Below, piece by piece: positions 1 through 8,795 of a stretch of 59,159 bases of DNA. Within the stretch, counting starts at the first letter, position 1. Every line of letters begins with the position of its first letter. The notes beneath the pieces were generated by a model, which was not told where the DNA came from, did no database searches, and was given only the letters and a program-made list of their open reading frames with translations. The DNA lies in NCBI GenBank assembly GCA_020060845.1, contig JAGUZK010000060.1, positions 1-59,159 on the forward strand, written 5' to 3'. Source of the DNA: Candidatus Woesebacteria bacterium (lineage in GTDB: Bacteria > Patescibacteriota > Microgenomatia > UBA8517). The position numbers and the translations under genes were made by a program.

Positions 1-2
1 CA

Positions 3-1172
3 CTGGGAAGAGCCTTATGGAATGCCATACCTGGCATGAATTATTTTAGGTTTCCTGCCCGCTTTGGTATATTTTTTGTATTTTCTGTTTCGATGTTGGC
101 TGGTTTGGGGATAGAAAGGTTTCTGGTTAAACTTTCATCATTTAGACTAAGGAATGGAGATGGACCTGAAAGATTTTCATTAAGCTGGCCGTTTCCTAAG
201 AAAATGACTAGAACATTACTTATTTTTTTGGTAATTGCTGATTTGTTCTTCTATAAAAACTTGTATGTGGGACATATAAAGAGACAGGAACTTGATAAAT
301 ATATTAGAGGCAACTATTCGGAATGTATTCCAAAGTTTGGTAGGGTGTATAATCGATTTTTGTATACTAGCCATGTGTATCCGTCACTTGGTTGGAGAAA
401 AAATGCGAATGTAGCTTTAAGCTATCTTAACCTTGTTCCACCCAATTGGAACATCTTGAAGGGAATTTCGTATTTTAGTGACAGAGGTTGGTTTGAAGGC
501 GGCCTGAATATCTCTAGAAGAAACTTTATAGAAAAGCAGATTCTTGGTAGAGATTTGAGCGAAGATCAAAAAATTAGACTCCTCGGATTATATGGGGTTA
601 ACTATATAATGTCTGACCAGGAGATAGAATCCAAGGAGGCGGAGAGGGTGTGTACTATAGAGTTGAAACCTCCTTTTCTATACAATATGCCGGTCTATAA
701 AATAACTAATTCTCTACCCCGGTTTTACTTGGCGCACTCGTCAAGAAAAGTCGGGAAGGACGATTTCCTCAAAGAGTTTATAGAGGGTCGGATTGACTTC
801 GGTAATGAGGTTGTAATTGAAAACGAAGATGTAAGTATTGGTCCTGGTATTGATTTTTCAAGAGGCGAAAATCATGGACTTGTTGAGGTAATCAAGTTAG
901 ATGACGAAGAAGTTGTTGTGAGAACGACCGACCCGAATCCATCTTTTCTAGTGGTAAATGATATTTACTATCCTGGCTGGGAAGCTGAGATTGACGGCAA
1001 AAGGGAGGATATATTTTTAGCTAACTATATGGTGAGGGCTGTGCCTCTCACACCAGGTGAACACTTAGTAAAGATATATTATAAACCGAAATCATTTAAG
1101 ATAGGTTTTTTTGTCTCTAGTATTTCCTGGATTGTTGTCGTGATATTGTTGGTGGTTTGTAGGTACAAATAA
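3..1172 (+). CDS. YfhO-like large membrane protein, C-terminal part (cut by window edge)
   Basis: The reading frame is open from base 3, so the ATG at 36 is internal and the gene starts left of the window. Visible are the phrase NYFRFPARFGIFFVFS and a hydrophobic stretch, then a soluble domain containing PGWEAEIDGK near the end and a final membrane helix. This combination (FR.P.R motif, beta-rich domain with PGW..IDG, last helix) is typical of YfhO-type multi-membrane proteins, which in Gram-positives are linked to glycosylation of envelope polymers. The role here is inferred from the family only. The fragment is about 390 residues; full proteins are usually 700-900. Confidence 0.7.
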   Translation: MGRALWNAIPGMNYFRFPARFGIFFVFSVSMLAGLGIERFLVKLSSFRLRNGDGPERFSLSWPFPKKMTRTLLIFLVIADLFFYKNLYVGHIKRQELDKYIRGNYSECIPKFGRVYNRFLYTSHVYPSLGWRKNANVALSYLNLVPPNWNILKGISYFSDRGWFEGGLNISRRNFIEKQILGRDLSEDQKIRLLGLYGVNYIMSDQEIESKEAERVCTIELKPPFLYNMPVYKITNSLPRFYLAHSSRKVGKDDFLKEFIEGRIDFGNEVVIENEDVSIGPGIDFSRGENHGLVEVIKLDDEEVVVRTTDPNPSFLVVNDIYYPGWEAEIDGKREDIFLANYMVRAVPLTPGEHLVKIYYKPKSFKIGFFVSSISWIVVVILLVVCRYK

Positions 1173-1251
1173 TATCATTCGGTTGGTCAGATCAATTAGA
1201 TTTGAATGTTTCAGGTTGAATATTTTTTGATTTCGGTTGAAAATAGATGGA

Positions 1252-2067
1252 ATGATGTATTGGCAATTAGTGACCCCTCTTGTTCTTGTTTTAGGGCTAA
1301 TTGTGGGCTCGTTTTTGGGGGCGTTGACCTATCGTATCCCGCGAGGAATAAGTATATCTGACGGTCGCTCGTTTTGTCCCAGATGTAAAAAAACAATTGC
1401 ATGGTATGACAACATCCCTCTTGTCTCCTACATCATCTTGGGAGGAAGATGTAGAAACTGCAGGAGTAAAATTTCAATTCGCTATCCCCTGATTGAGTTG
1501 ACAACTTCCGTCCTTATCTTTCTTACCTACGTACAAGCTATAGCTTGCATTGGCGCTGATAAAAACATCGTATGTGAATACTTTTCGCGGTTTGGTTGGT
1601 GGTCACTCCCCTACCTCTGGATTATGATAATTCTTTTAGTGGCCATTTTTATTGTTGATCTTGAGAAAAAGATTATTCCTGATGAATTTTCCCTCTCACT
1701 TTTTGTATTGGCAGTTGTGGGAATTGTTATTGGAGGATTTGATGATTTTTATTTGAGGGTTTTATTTGGCTTTTTGGTGGCTAGTTTTTTACTGTTTCTT
1801 CATCTTCTTACAGGTGGGCGTGGTATGGGGTTGGGAGACGTCAAACTTGCCCTTTTTGCCCCCGTGGTTTTGGGTGATTGGCGTAATGTTTTTGTATGGA
1901 TTTCTGGTAGTTTCCTAGTTGGAGCAGTTGTAGGTACTGTACTTATTGCCCTTCGGAGAGGATCATTTGGGAAACCGATTGCCTTTAGTCCCTTTATGGT
2001 GATTTCGTTTTTGCTTGTTATGTTTCTGTCAGATAAGATAAGAATGATTTTACCTGTCTTCTTATGA
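1252..2067 (+). CDS. pilD: Type IV prepilin peptidase / N-methyltransferase
   Basis: Membrane aspartyl protease that cuts the positively charged leader from prepilins and methylates the new N-terminus. From the ATG at 1252 (271 aa) the cytoplasmic zinc-type Cys pairs are at C42/C45 and C67/C70. The two catalytic Asp lie in IVDLEKKIIPDE (about D136) and GLGDVKL (about D196, the GxGD motif). Several membrane helices follow the Cys domain. A TTG 15 bases upstream could extend it by five residues. The stop overlaps the next start (ATGA). It heads the pilin cluster whose products it should process. Confidence 0.93.
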   Translation: MMYWQLVTPLVLVLGLIVGSFLGALTYRIPRGISISDGRSFCPRCKKTIAWYDNIPLVSYIILGGRCRNCRSKISIRYPLIELTTSVLIFLTYVQAIACIGADKNIVCEYFSRFGWWSLPYLWIMIILLVAIFIVDLEKKIIPDEFSLSLFVLAVVGIVIGGFDDFYLRVLFGFLVASFLLFLHLLTGGRGMGLGDVKLALFAPVVLGDWRNVFVWISGSFLVGAVVGTVLIALRRGSFGKPIAFSPFMVISFLLVMFLSDKIRMILPVFL

Positions 2068-2681
2068 GAAAGCTTACAAAAACCGAGATAAAAGCAACCA
2101 TCCTGATTTTTGTGGTAGTACTTGTGGTCACTTTGTACAACATGGGACTTGCCCTTAGGCGCTCAAGAGATGCACAGCGGAGAGCCGATATTGGCGCGAT
2201 TTCGGATGCATTGGGACGTTTTTATACTGACCATGGTTTTTTCCCCCCATCAGATAATGGCAAGATAAAAATTTGCGAGGGTAGTAATTTTGAAGAAGTT
2301 TATAGTGATATGTCTGATGATCCAGTCTTTGATAGAAATAAGTTTTTTTCCGGCCTTAGGGGGTGTAATTGGGGGGAAGATGTGTTTGAGGATCTTTTGG
2401 GTGGTGGACAAGATTATCTTTCAACTATTCCTGCCGACCCAAGGCAAGATATGGGATTTGAGTATTTATATTTGTCAGACACTGCCTACTTCCAGCTTTT
2501 TTCTGCTCTTGAGGGAGGGAAAAATGAGGATACTTATAACTTGGGAGTGGTAGGTAGAAATTTGTTGTGCGGAAAGCATGTTTGTAGTTTCGGAAAATCC
2601 TTTTCTGATATCCCTTTGGACATTTCTATTGAGGAGTTCAGGAAAAAGCTTGAAGAGCTGAGGCGCGGTAGCCAAAATTAA
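2064..2681 (+). CDS. Pilin-like protein with uncleaved N-terminal anchor
   Basis: 205 aa. It begins with a short charged stretch (MRKLTKTEIKA) and one membrane helix, then RRSRDAQRRADIGAISDAL and a segment with FYTDHGFFPP, which resembles the body of GspG-type major pseudopilins. It lacks the Gly-Phe cleavage site and the FTxxELL start seen in its downstream neighbours, so PilD would probably not process it. It overlaps pilD by 4 nt and lies in the pilin operon. Possible role: membrane-anchored minor component or assembly partner; inference only. Confidence 0.6.
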   Translation: MRKLTKTEIKATILIFVVVLVVTLYNMGLALRRSRDAQRRADIGAISDALGRFYTDHGFFPPSDNGKIKICEGSNFEEVYSDMSDDPVFDRNKFFSGLRGCNWGEDVFEDLLGGGQDYLSTIPADPRQDMGFEYLYLSDTAYFQLFSALEGGKNEDTYNLGVVGRNLLCGKHVCSFGKSFSDIPLDISIEEFRKKLEELRRGSQN

Positions 2682-2719
2682 ACTTGTAAGACTTGTGGAT
2701 TTTATGTAACAATGGATAT

Positions 2720-3199
2720 ATGAGCATCTATTATAGAAGAATTGGTTGCCTAAGACTTAGGAAAGGGTTTACAATAGTTGAGCTTTTGATTGTAATTGCT
2801 ATCCTTACCGTGCTTTCATCTCTTGTTATGATTACTTTTCCGGGAGCTGGCAAAGGCGCAAGAGATTCAAGAAGAAGGCAGGAACTTGGGCAATATAGAG
2901 TGGCACTGGAAAATTATGCAAACAAAAGTGGCGGAATATATCCAGATAGACCAAGTAATGTAAAGCCAAATACTTTATGTGGTGTGGGCCAACCTCTTGG
3001 TAATGTGCCTTGCCCTCTAGATCCAAAGGATGGGGCTAGCGGGGTCTGTGTTGGAGGAACTTGCCAGTATCAATACCGTACCACTAGCGGTGGTGTTGAC
3101 TACACGCTTTGGGCAAGACTTGAAAAGCCAGTTTCCACCACAGCACCCTGTTTTGTAATACATTCAAATGGAGTAAGCGGTGAGGAAGCTTGTCCTTAA
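2720..3199 (+). CDS. Type IV pilin / GspG-like pseudopilin
   Basis: 159 aa from the ATG at 2720; a TTG at 2693 is an alternative start. The prepilin signal is KG|FTIVELLIVIAIL with Glu at mature position 5, followed by the usual hydrophobic helix and a GARDSRRRQELGQYRVALENY amphipathic helix with GGIYPD. The C-terminal part holds several Cys residues that could form disulfides. Likely processed by the prepilin peptidase encoded upstream and assembled into a pilus or competence pseudopilus. Whether it is the major subunit cannot be told from sequence alone. Confidence 0.85.
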   Translation: MSIYYRRIGCLRLRKGFTIVELLIVIAILTVLSSLVMITFPGAGKGARDSRRRQELGQYRVALENYANKSGGIYPDRPSNVKPNTLCGVGQPLGNVPCPLDPKDGASGVCVGGTCQYQYRTTSGGVDYTLWARLEKPVSTTAPCFVIHSNGVSGEEACP

Positions 3200-3209
3200 T
3201 ACTTAGATT

Positions 3210-3698
3210 ATGATAAAAATGGGTTTTAAGAATTCTTATGCTAGGGGTGGATTTACCCTAATGGAGCTTCTTGTTACAATTGCAATTATTGGTATTTTGT
3301 CGGCAATTTCTTTATTTGCTCTTGTTGGCGCAAGGGTATCAGCAAGAGATGCAAGGAGAAAGTCTGATATGGAGAGTATAAGATCTGCTCTTGAGCTTTA
3401 TCGGTCTGATTGCAACCAGTACCCTTCGACTTTTCCATCAGTTGGCCAGCCGTTAGTATCAACAAATCCCCCCTGCCCCACTGCTAATATTAGATATTTA
3501 GAGAAAATTCCAGGGGATCCATTGGTCTCAACCTCGTACAGGTACACCCGCCTATCAAATACCCGTTATGTGCTTTGTGCAAGGCTTGAGGAGGCGCCAG
3601 TGCCGGCGTTTAGCGCAGCCGATCTAGCACTCTGTGGTGGAAGTTGTCCTAACGTTGCAGGAGGCTCTACATGTAATTATGTTGTTTTTAGCCCTTGA
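3210..3698 (+). CDS. Type IV pilin / GspG-like pseudopilin
   Basis: 162 aa. Leader GG|FTLMELLVTIAIIGIL with Glu5, then SARDARRKSDMESIRSALEL and a Cys-rich C-terminal domain (DCNQYPS, LCARLEE, CGGSC). It closely parallels the gene just upstream (same layout, 10 bp away), so the two are probably paralogous pilin subunits. An ATG four codons downstream (MGFKNS) is an alternative start. Expected to be cleaved by the upstream PilD. Confidence 0.85.
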   Translation: MIKMGFKNSYARGGFTLMELLVTIAIIGILSAISLFALVGARVSARDARRKSDMESIRSALELYRSDCNQYPSTFPSVGQPLVSTNPPCPTANIRYLEKIPGDPLVSTSYRYTRLSNTRYVLCARLEEAPVPAFSAADLALCGGSCPNVAGGSTCNYVVFSP

Positions 3699-3713
3699 TG
3701 AGGTAAATATGAT

Positions 3714-4235
3714 ATGTCTATTATGCTGCCCCGCATTGCAAAGAATTGTCTAAAAGATGGATATACATTAATTGAGCTTCTGATAGTTATCTCCATAATT
3801 GCTTTAGTTTTTGGTGTTGGTACTGCCAGCTACCGCAACTATCAAGGTAGACAGTTGTTTGAAGCTAGTGTCAGGGAGATTTTATCTGATTTGAGGTTGG
3901 CACAGGAGTATGCTTTGGCTGGAAGAAGTGAGGGTTGTTCTCAATTTGAGGGGTATGTGTTTGAGTCGGCTCAAAACGGTTTGAATTATTCAATATATAG
4001 GCGATGCGGTGGAAATAATGTCTTGTATAAAAATAAGTCTTTGCCCTCAGGTACAACGATCCAGGTGCGTGGTAACAATAATGGTGATCGTAATTTTCGT
4101 TTTAATGCGCTGGGAAAGGGTCTTGATGTGACAACTGCGGAAGCATGTGTGACAATAACGCGCGGTTTGTATACTAAGTATGTAAAAATCGATAAGGTAA
4201 GTGGAAATATAGAGGTAACCACTAATCCTTGCTAG
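3714..4235 (+). CDS. GspH/FimT-like minor pseudopilin
   Basis: 173 aa. Leader DG|YTLIELLIVISIIAL with Glu5, followed by ILSDLRLAQEYALAGRSEGC, which is the GspH/FimT pattern of an R..A...A helix after the membrane segment. The C-terminal half has two further Cys (EACVTI and final NPC). In known systems such minor pilins prime fibre assembly at the tip. It sits 15 bp after the previous pilin gene and 15 bp before the next, consistent with one operon. Confidence 0.8.
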   Translation: MSIMLPRIAKNCLKDGYTLIELLIVISIIALVFGVGTASYRNYQGRQLFEASVREILSDLRLAQEYALAGRSEGCSQFEGYVFESAQNGLNYSIYRRCGGNNVLYKNKSLPSGTTIQVRGNNNGDRNFRFNALGKGLDVTTAEACVTITRGLYTKYVKIDKVSGNIEVTTNPC

Positions 4236-4250
4236 GGACGGTAGAATTTT

Positions 4251-4769
4251 ATGAAAATTATTCTGGAAAACTATATTAGCAAAATTAGCAAAACGTGCGA
4301 GGGTAAGATTTGTGTTTTCTGGAGCCAGAGAAAAAAAGGTAGCAAGGAGCTTCTCCTGTTAGGACAATCGCTTTTTGAGGTTCTTTTTGCGGTTGGTATT
4401 TCCGCTTTGATACTTATCTCAGTTATCAGCCTTAGCACCCAGTCCGTGAGGACAGGTGACTTCTCAAAAAATAATGCTAGCGCTACTAAGTATGCACAGG
4501 AGGCTATTGAATGGGTAAGACAACAAAGGGATATTCTTGGGTGGGACGCTATTCGTTCTAGAGTTGGTCCAGAGAGGGCATTTGGAGTTTTAGACTTAAG
4601 CGGAAGTGAAAACCCGATTCCCGGAACTATTTTTAATAGGTATCTTACTATGTCTTATTATGGAAGTGGTACCGACACAGTGCTAGTTGAAGTCAAGGTG
4701 ACATGGGCTGATGGGGCTGGGACACATGAGGTTAAGAATTCTACGAAACTTACAAATTGGCGAAGATAA
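4251..4769 (+). CDS. PilV/GspI-like minor pseudopilin
   Basis: 172 aa. The leader peptide is unusually long (about 40 residues, rich in Lys) before G|QSLFEVLFAVGISALI, which keeps Glu5 but has Gln at mature position 1 instead of Phe/Tyr. The next segment, ATKYAQEAIEWVRQQRD, is the conserved helix of PilV-type proteins. Calling it PilV/GspI rests on this motif and on its position between a GspH-like and a PilW/GspJ-like gene. Confidence 0.75.
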   Translation: MKIILENYISKISKTCEGKICVFWSQRKKGSKELLLLGQSLFEVLFAVGISALILISVISLSTQSVRTGDFSKNNASATKYAQEAIEWVRQQRDILGWDAIRSRVGPERAFGVLDLSGSENPIPGTIFNRYLTMSYYGSGTDTVLVEVKVTWADGAGTHEVKNSTKLTNWRR

Positions 4770-4791
4770 TGTTATTTTTTAGTTACTAAGA

Positions 4792-5325
4792 ATGAATAGA
4801 AGGAACAATTTTGTGCTTTATAGGGGTTTTTCCTTAATAGAGATGTTGGTGGTAGTTGGGATTTTTTCTATTCTAGCGGTTGTTGCTACCCAAGTTCTAT
4901 CTTCGAGCCTTCGTGGCTCAAGGAAAAGTGAAAATATAGGTAGGGTTCGTGAAAATGTGGAATATGCCTTAAATTATATTGAGCGCAATCTAAGGGCTGC
5001 AAAAGGTCTTGATTTTGAAATCTCGGTAAACGACTCTAGTATCTGTCCTTCGTCTGGGGATTATATGTATTTCTATAACGGAAGTGGTATGATCGATAAT
5101 TTTAGAAAGGACGGAACTAGACTTATGCATGGGAGTTATGCGATCACAAACTCTGATATTGAGATTACCAATGTTGAGTTTAAGTGTGTGCAAGGATTTG
5201 GAGGCAGTCCGGATTCGGTGAGCATAACTATCGAGGCGAAGGACGCATCAACAACAGGGGTGGCTGAATCTGCGGTTTATAGAACATCAACAACTATTTC
5301 TCTTAGGAACTACTCGCGTAACTGA
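4792..5325 (+). CDS. PilW/GspJ-like minor pseudopilin
   Basis: 177 aa. Leader RG|FSLIEMLVVVGIFSIL with Glu5; the following helix contains ENVEYALNYIERNLRAAKG, the pattern of GspJ/PilW-type minor pilins. Two Cys in the soluble domain may form a disulfide. It is the last of the canonical pseudopilins; a candidate promoter lies just after its stop, so the downstream genes may also be transcribed separately. Confidence 0.78.
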   Translation: MNRRNNFVLYRGFSLIEMLVVVGIFSILAVVATQVLSSSLRGSRKSENIGRVRENVEYALNYIERNLRAAKGLDFEISVNDSSICPSSGDYMYFYNGSGMIDNFRKDGTRLMHGSYAITNSDIEITNVEFKCVQGFGGSPDSVSITIEAKDASTTGVAESAVYRTSTTISLRNYSRN

Positions 5326-5328
5326 TAA

Positions 5329-5357
5329 TTGACCTGACTTTTTAGACTTGTTACACT
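5329..5357 (+). promoter_or_regulatory. Candidate sigma70-type promoter for the pilX-pilMNO part
   Basis: TTGACC (5329-5334), 17-base spacer, TACACT (5352-5357). The predicted start would fall about 10 bases before the ATG at 5376. Matches are 5/6 and 4/6 to consensus; no experimental support. Confidence 0.45.
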
Positions 5358-5375
5358 GGGAATAGGTCTAAGGTA

Positions 5376-6314
5376 ATGAGAATGAGAGAGGTTAAATCTA
5401 ATTCTGGTCAAGCTTTGCTTTTGGTGCTTTTGACTATGGCTGTGGCAATAGTGGTGGTGCTTTCGGTCGTATCCAAATCTGTGACAGATGTTACCATCAC
5501 GTCAACAGAAGAGGAGTCTTTGAAAGCTTTTTCTGCAGCCGAGGCTGGAATTGAGGAGTCATTATTAAATGTGGTTCCACAAGCTGTATCTGGAAGTGTT
5601 GATAGTAGCGTAAATTATAATGTTGTCCTCACCCAGGAGACTGCCGGAAGCAGCTTCAATTACCCAGAGCAATTAGGCTCGGGTGATACAGGGACGATTT
5701 GGTTTGTAAGCCATGATTCAAATGGGGTCTTGACTTGTGCCTCTGGCATGATTTGTACCAGAACTAACAACATGTATTTGTATTGGGGAACATCTTCTGG
5801 ACAACAAAAGCCTGCTGTGGAGATCACCTTTTTTTATGACCCTAATAGAAGATCTTTTTTGCATAGTGGAAATTCATCTATCAACTATTCCGGTCTTCAG
5901 GCTAGAACTTTTGCCTTTGATCCAGACAGTACTCGTCTAGGACAAAATGGTTTTGCCTTAGCTGAGACTGGTAGTTACCCTGTTTCTTACGGACAAACAA
6001 CTGTCAACTATAAATACAGAATAGGGATTGTCAATTTGAACTCCAATATTAATGGTTGCGTTAATAGTAACAATAACTGCTTGGTCCTTGCAAAGGTAAG
6101 GCTTCTTTATAACGATCTTCCCGAGGGTTTTGGTGTTTCTATTCAAGGAGGTGGGGCGGGCGAGCAATTACCAGCTCAAGGTTATAAGGTATCTTCGACT
6201 GGTTCAGCCGCGGGAGGGAGTGTTACTCGTAAAGTTGAAGTGTTTCAAGGATATCCAGAACCACCCTCAATATTTGACTCCGTACTGTTTAGCTTAAGAG
6301 GACTTGAAAGATAA
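5376..6314 (+). CDS. PilX-like pilus assembly protein
   Basis: 312 aa. The N-terminus has NSG|QALLLVLLTMAVAIVVV, a prepilin-type membrane helix preceded by Gly, then SVTDVTITSTEEESLKAFSAAEAGIEE, the conserved region of PilX N-terminal domains. The large C-terminal domain is Gly/Ser/Asn-rich with no recognised family and ends with a beta-rich segment. It lacks Glu5 (Leu instead), as many PilX-type proteins do. It lies between the pseudopilins and pilM, so a surface-exposed minor pilin is likely; the C-terminal domain could be an adhesive tip, which is speculation. Confidence 0.7.
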   Translation: MRMREVKSNSGQALLLVLLTMAVAIVVVLSVVSKSVTDVTITSTEEESLKAFSAAEAGIEESLLNVVPQAVSGSVDSSVNYNVVLTQETAGSSFNYPEQLGSGDTGTIWFVSHDSNGVLTCASGMICTRTNNMYLYWGTSSGQQKPAVEITFFYDPNRRSFLHSGNSSINYSGLQARTFAFDPDSTRLGQNGFALAETGSYPVSYGQTTVNYKYRIGIVNLNSNINGCVNSNNNCLVLAKVRLLYNDLPEGFGVSIQGGGAGEQLPAQGYKVSSTGSAAGGSVTRKVEVFQGYPEPPSIFDSVLFSLRGLER

Positions 6315-6323
6315 TTATAATTT

Positions 6324-7337
6324 ATGGCTGTTGGTATTGATATTGGATCAAAATCAATCAAGATTGTTGAGCTAGCAAGAGATGGCAAAGGCTGGAGACT
6401 GAAGTCTTCAGGGGTTGTTGGATATAGGGGGATTGCCCCAGAATATGCTAAGGATGAGAAAGATCTTGCTGTTATCTCTGAGGCTCTCAAAAAACTTTAT
6501 AAAGAAGCAAAAATTAATTCAAAGGATGTTAATATTTCCCTGCCAGAGCATTCTGTCTATACCCGAAGAATTAAGTTTCCCCCGCTTACAGATTCCGAGA
6601 TTGCGTCTGCTGTCAAATGGGAAGCTGAACAATATATACCTATTCCGCTATCGGAGTCTATTTTGCAACATCAGGTAATAGAAAGACATGATAATACTTC
6701 CCCCCCTTACGTATCGGTCTTGTTAGTTGCGGTGCTTAGGGAGATAGCTGAAAGATACGCTAAAGTGATTGAGATGGCAAAGCTTAATCTTTTAGCGGTA
6801 GAGACTGAACTAATGTCTGCTTCGAGGTCTTTAGCCACTGAGGAATTCCCGGTCATGATTGTTGACTTGGGTGCAAAATCAACCGATATTGCTATTTCCA
6901 AAAACGGTCAGCTTTATTTTACAAGATCACTTCAAACCGCAGGAGAGGCCCTCACAAGGGCTATTGTTCAAACACTTGGAATTGATGAAGTTCAGGCAGA
7001 AGAATATAAAAAAACTTACGGCATGGTTGGGTCGCAGCTTGAGGGCAAAATTAAGTCTGCACTAGAGCCGGTGGTGAGGATGGTAGCAGAAGAGATGCGA
7101 AAAGCAATGAGTTATTACCAGACCAGTGAGCAGGGAGAATCTCCTAAATCTATAATTTTAACGGGTGGCACGGCCGCTATGCCTGAGATTGCAGCTGTAT
7201 TAACGAAAATTTTAGCTGTAGAAGTAATAGTCGGAAATCCTTTTTCAAAAGTTTTTGTTGCACCTGAGGCTGTCAATGCCCTTTCTGGATATGCACCGCT
7301 TTATTCGATTGCGGTAGGCCTAGCTATGAGAGGTTAG
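6324..7337 (+). CDS. pilM: Type IV pilus assembly protein PilM (actin-like ATPase)
   Basis: 337 aa, normal family length. The start AVGIDIGSKSIKIVEL is the PilM/FtsA-like nucleotide-binding phosphate-1 loop, MIVDLGAKSTDIAI is phosphate-2, and IILTGGTAAMPEI is the adenosine motif. The region TDSEIASAVKWEAEQYIPIPL is characteristic of PilM. PilM is cytoplasmic and binds the N-terminal tail of PilN, linking the inner-membrane PilNO complex to the assembly motor. The motor genes pilB, pilC and pilT are not in this window. Confidence 0.92.
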   Translation: MAVGIDIGSKSIKIVELARDGKGWRLKSSGVVGYRGIAPEYAKDEKDLAVISEALKKLYKEAKINSKDVNISLPEHSVYTRRIKFPPLTDSEIASAVKWEAEQYIPIPLSESILQHQVIERHDNTSPPYVSVLLVAVLREIAERYAKVIEMAKLNLLAVETELMSASRSLATEEFPVMIVDLGAKSTDIAISKNGQLYFTRSLQTAGEALTRAIVQTLGIDEVQAEEYKKTYGMVGSQLEGKIKSALEPVVRMVAEEMRKAMSYYQTSEQGESPKSIILTGGTAAMPEIAAVLTKILAVEVIVGNPFSKVFVAPEAVNALSGYAPLYSIAVGLAMRG

Positions 7338-7348
7338 ATTTTTTATAT

Positions 7349-7879
7349 ATGCAACAAGATATTAACCTTATTCCAACCAGTTCAAGAACTACCCAGGAGA
7401 TGTCTCGGAAAACAAGCGGTATTGAGGCCGTTTTGAAAATACTTTTTGTCTTTCTTACCATCTCACTTTTGACAATTGCTGTTATCTACGGGATATTATA
7501 TTCCGGACTAAGCGAAGCAAAAAAGGAACGTGAGAAGTTAACTCAGGAACTTGTTGCTCTTAAAAAGTCGGAAGCAAGGTTGGTTGTCTTAAGGGATAGG
7601 TTGACCAAGGTCGCCTTTTTAAGAAATAAGTATGATATAAGTGGTGAGTATGCTATTTTGAATGATCTCTTGCAGAATACTACTTCCCCAACCCAGCTGG
7701 TAAAATTTTCAATGAACCCCGAGTCCGTGGAAGCAGTTATCACAACCGAGAGTTCTTTGGGGATGACTAAGCTTCTTTCTCATCTTGTAGGGTCTGGGCT
7801 TTATTCTAGAGTAGTTATGAAATCATTTGAATATAGTCCTAGCACGGCGTATAGGATGGAATTGTTACTGGGTAAATGA
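7349..7879 (+). CDS. pilN: PilN-like fimbrial assembly protein
   Basis: 176 aa. It starts with MQQDINLIPTSSR, the conserved INL.P motif by which PilN contacts PilM, followed by one membrane helix (about 30-50), a coiled coil (SEAKKEREKLTQELVALKK) and a small ferredoxin-like domain. It is 11 bp after pilM and overlaps pilO by ATGA, so it is translationally coupled. Confidence 0.88.
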   Translation: MQQDINLIPTSSRTTQEMSRKTSGIEAVLKILFVFLTISLLTIAVIYGILYSGLSEAKKEREKLTQELVALKKSEARLVVLRDRLTKVAFLRNKYDISGEYAILNDLLQNTTSPTQLVKFSMNPESVEAVITTESSLGMTKLLSHLVGSGLYSRVVMKSFEYSPSTAYRMELLLGK

Positions 7880-8547
7880 AGACGAGCGTATTTGATACTA
7901 GAAAGTTGATAATGATTTTAGGCGGTTTTGTTTTGGTGGTGATTTCATTTGTTATCCTTTTAAGAAACGGTGTTGGGACAGTAATGAGGCTATATGGCGA
8001 GTTAAAGAATCAGAGACAAGAAATAACAATCCTAAAGGAAAATATTCAGCTTATAAGAAGAATTGACCTAACTGTCATGAGCAAGAGTGATCAGGTATTT
8101 GTCGCTCTGCCTGATCGGTCGCTTTTGCCTGTAGTTGTTGCCAATATGAAGAACATTAGCGCAGGTAAGCTAAATGTATCTACATTTAAAAGCGAGATTG
8201 GTCAGGCTCAAAATGATATTAATATGGCAAGTTTGGTTTATGAAGGTGATGCATCAAGCATCGAAGACATGCTAGGAGTACTTGACTCTTTGCAGGGTTA
8301 TCTTCCTCTTACTGCAGTTGAGAGCCTTGAGATGAGTAGTGGTAAAGGAAGTGGATTTCAGGTTAGTCTTAAGATTGCCACTTTCTGGTCGAAGATCCCC
8401 TCTGAACTTCCTGAGATTAACGAGCCAGTTAAAGATTTGACAGACGATGAAAACAAGCTTATGACTGATTTAGCAAGACTGAAAAGGCCAATTTCTGATG
8501 TTCTTAATCCCCTGCCTCCAACTGATCGGCAAAACCCTTTTATCTAA
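7876..8547 (+). CDS. pilO: PilO-like inner-membrane assembly protein
   Basis: 223 aa, N-in single-pass protein (helix about residues 10-30) followed by a coiled coil (ELKNQRQEITILKENIQLI) and a periplasmic-type domain with a Pro-rich end. Order and topology match PilO, the partner of PilN. The identification leans on context (pilM-pilN-pilO) since PilO diverges strongly. It ends 11 bp before the convergent khpA stop, with no terminator hairpin visible between them. Confidence 0.8.
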   Translation: MKTSVFDTRKLIMILGGFVLVVISFVILLRNGVGTVMRLYGELKNQRQEITILKENIQLIRRIDLTVMSKSDQVFVALPDRSLLPVVVANMKNISAGKLNVSTFKSEIGQAQNDINMASLVYEGDASSIEDMLGVLDSLQGYLPLTAVESLEMSSGKGSGFQVSLKIATFWSKIPSELPEINEPVKDLTDDENKLMTDLARLKRPISDVLNPLPPTDRQNPFI

Positions 8548-8558
8548 TTGTTCAGTCT

Positions 8559-8795
8559 TCAATTTGAAGGTGTTGATTCTACTTTGACGTTTACGAATTT
8601 ATTTTCTAGGGTAGCTTTTATTTTAAGGATATCTTGGATTGCCTTTATTGTGCTTCCCCCTTTACCAATAATCTTACCGGCTTTGTCTTGCGATACTTTG
8701 ATTATGTATTCTACCCTGTCGCCGTCTACAGTTTCTGATATCTCGTATCCGTCACCGATAATATTTTTGACTAGAAAATCAAGCAATTTGTTCAT
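8559..8795 (-). CDS. khpA: KH-domain RNA-binding protein (KhpA type)
   Basis: 78 aa, one KH domain covering the whole protein. The GxxG loop is in KIIGKGGSTIKAIQ, preceded by YIIKVSQDKAG. KhpA/YlqC proteins bind RNA and in several Gram-positives pair with KhpB/Jag to affect cell-division and envelope transcripts. The start overlaps the rpsP stop (ATGA), the widespread rpsP-khpA arrangement. Confidence 0.9.
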   Translation of the reverse strand: MNKLLDFLVKNIIGDGYEISETVDGDRVEYIIKVSQDKAGKIIGKGGSTIKAIQDILKIKATLENKFVNVKVESTPSN

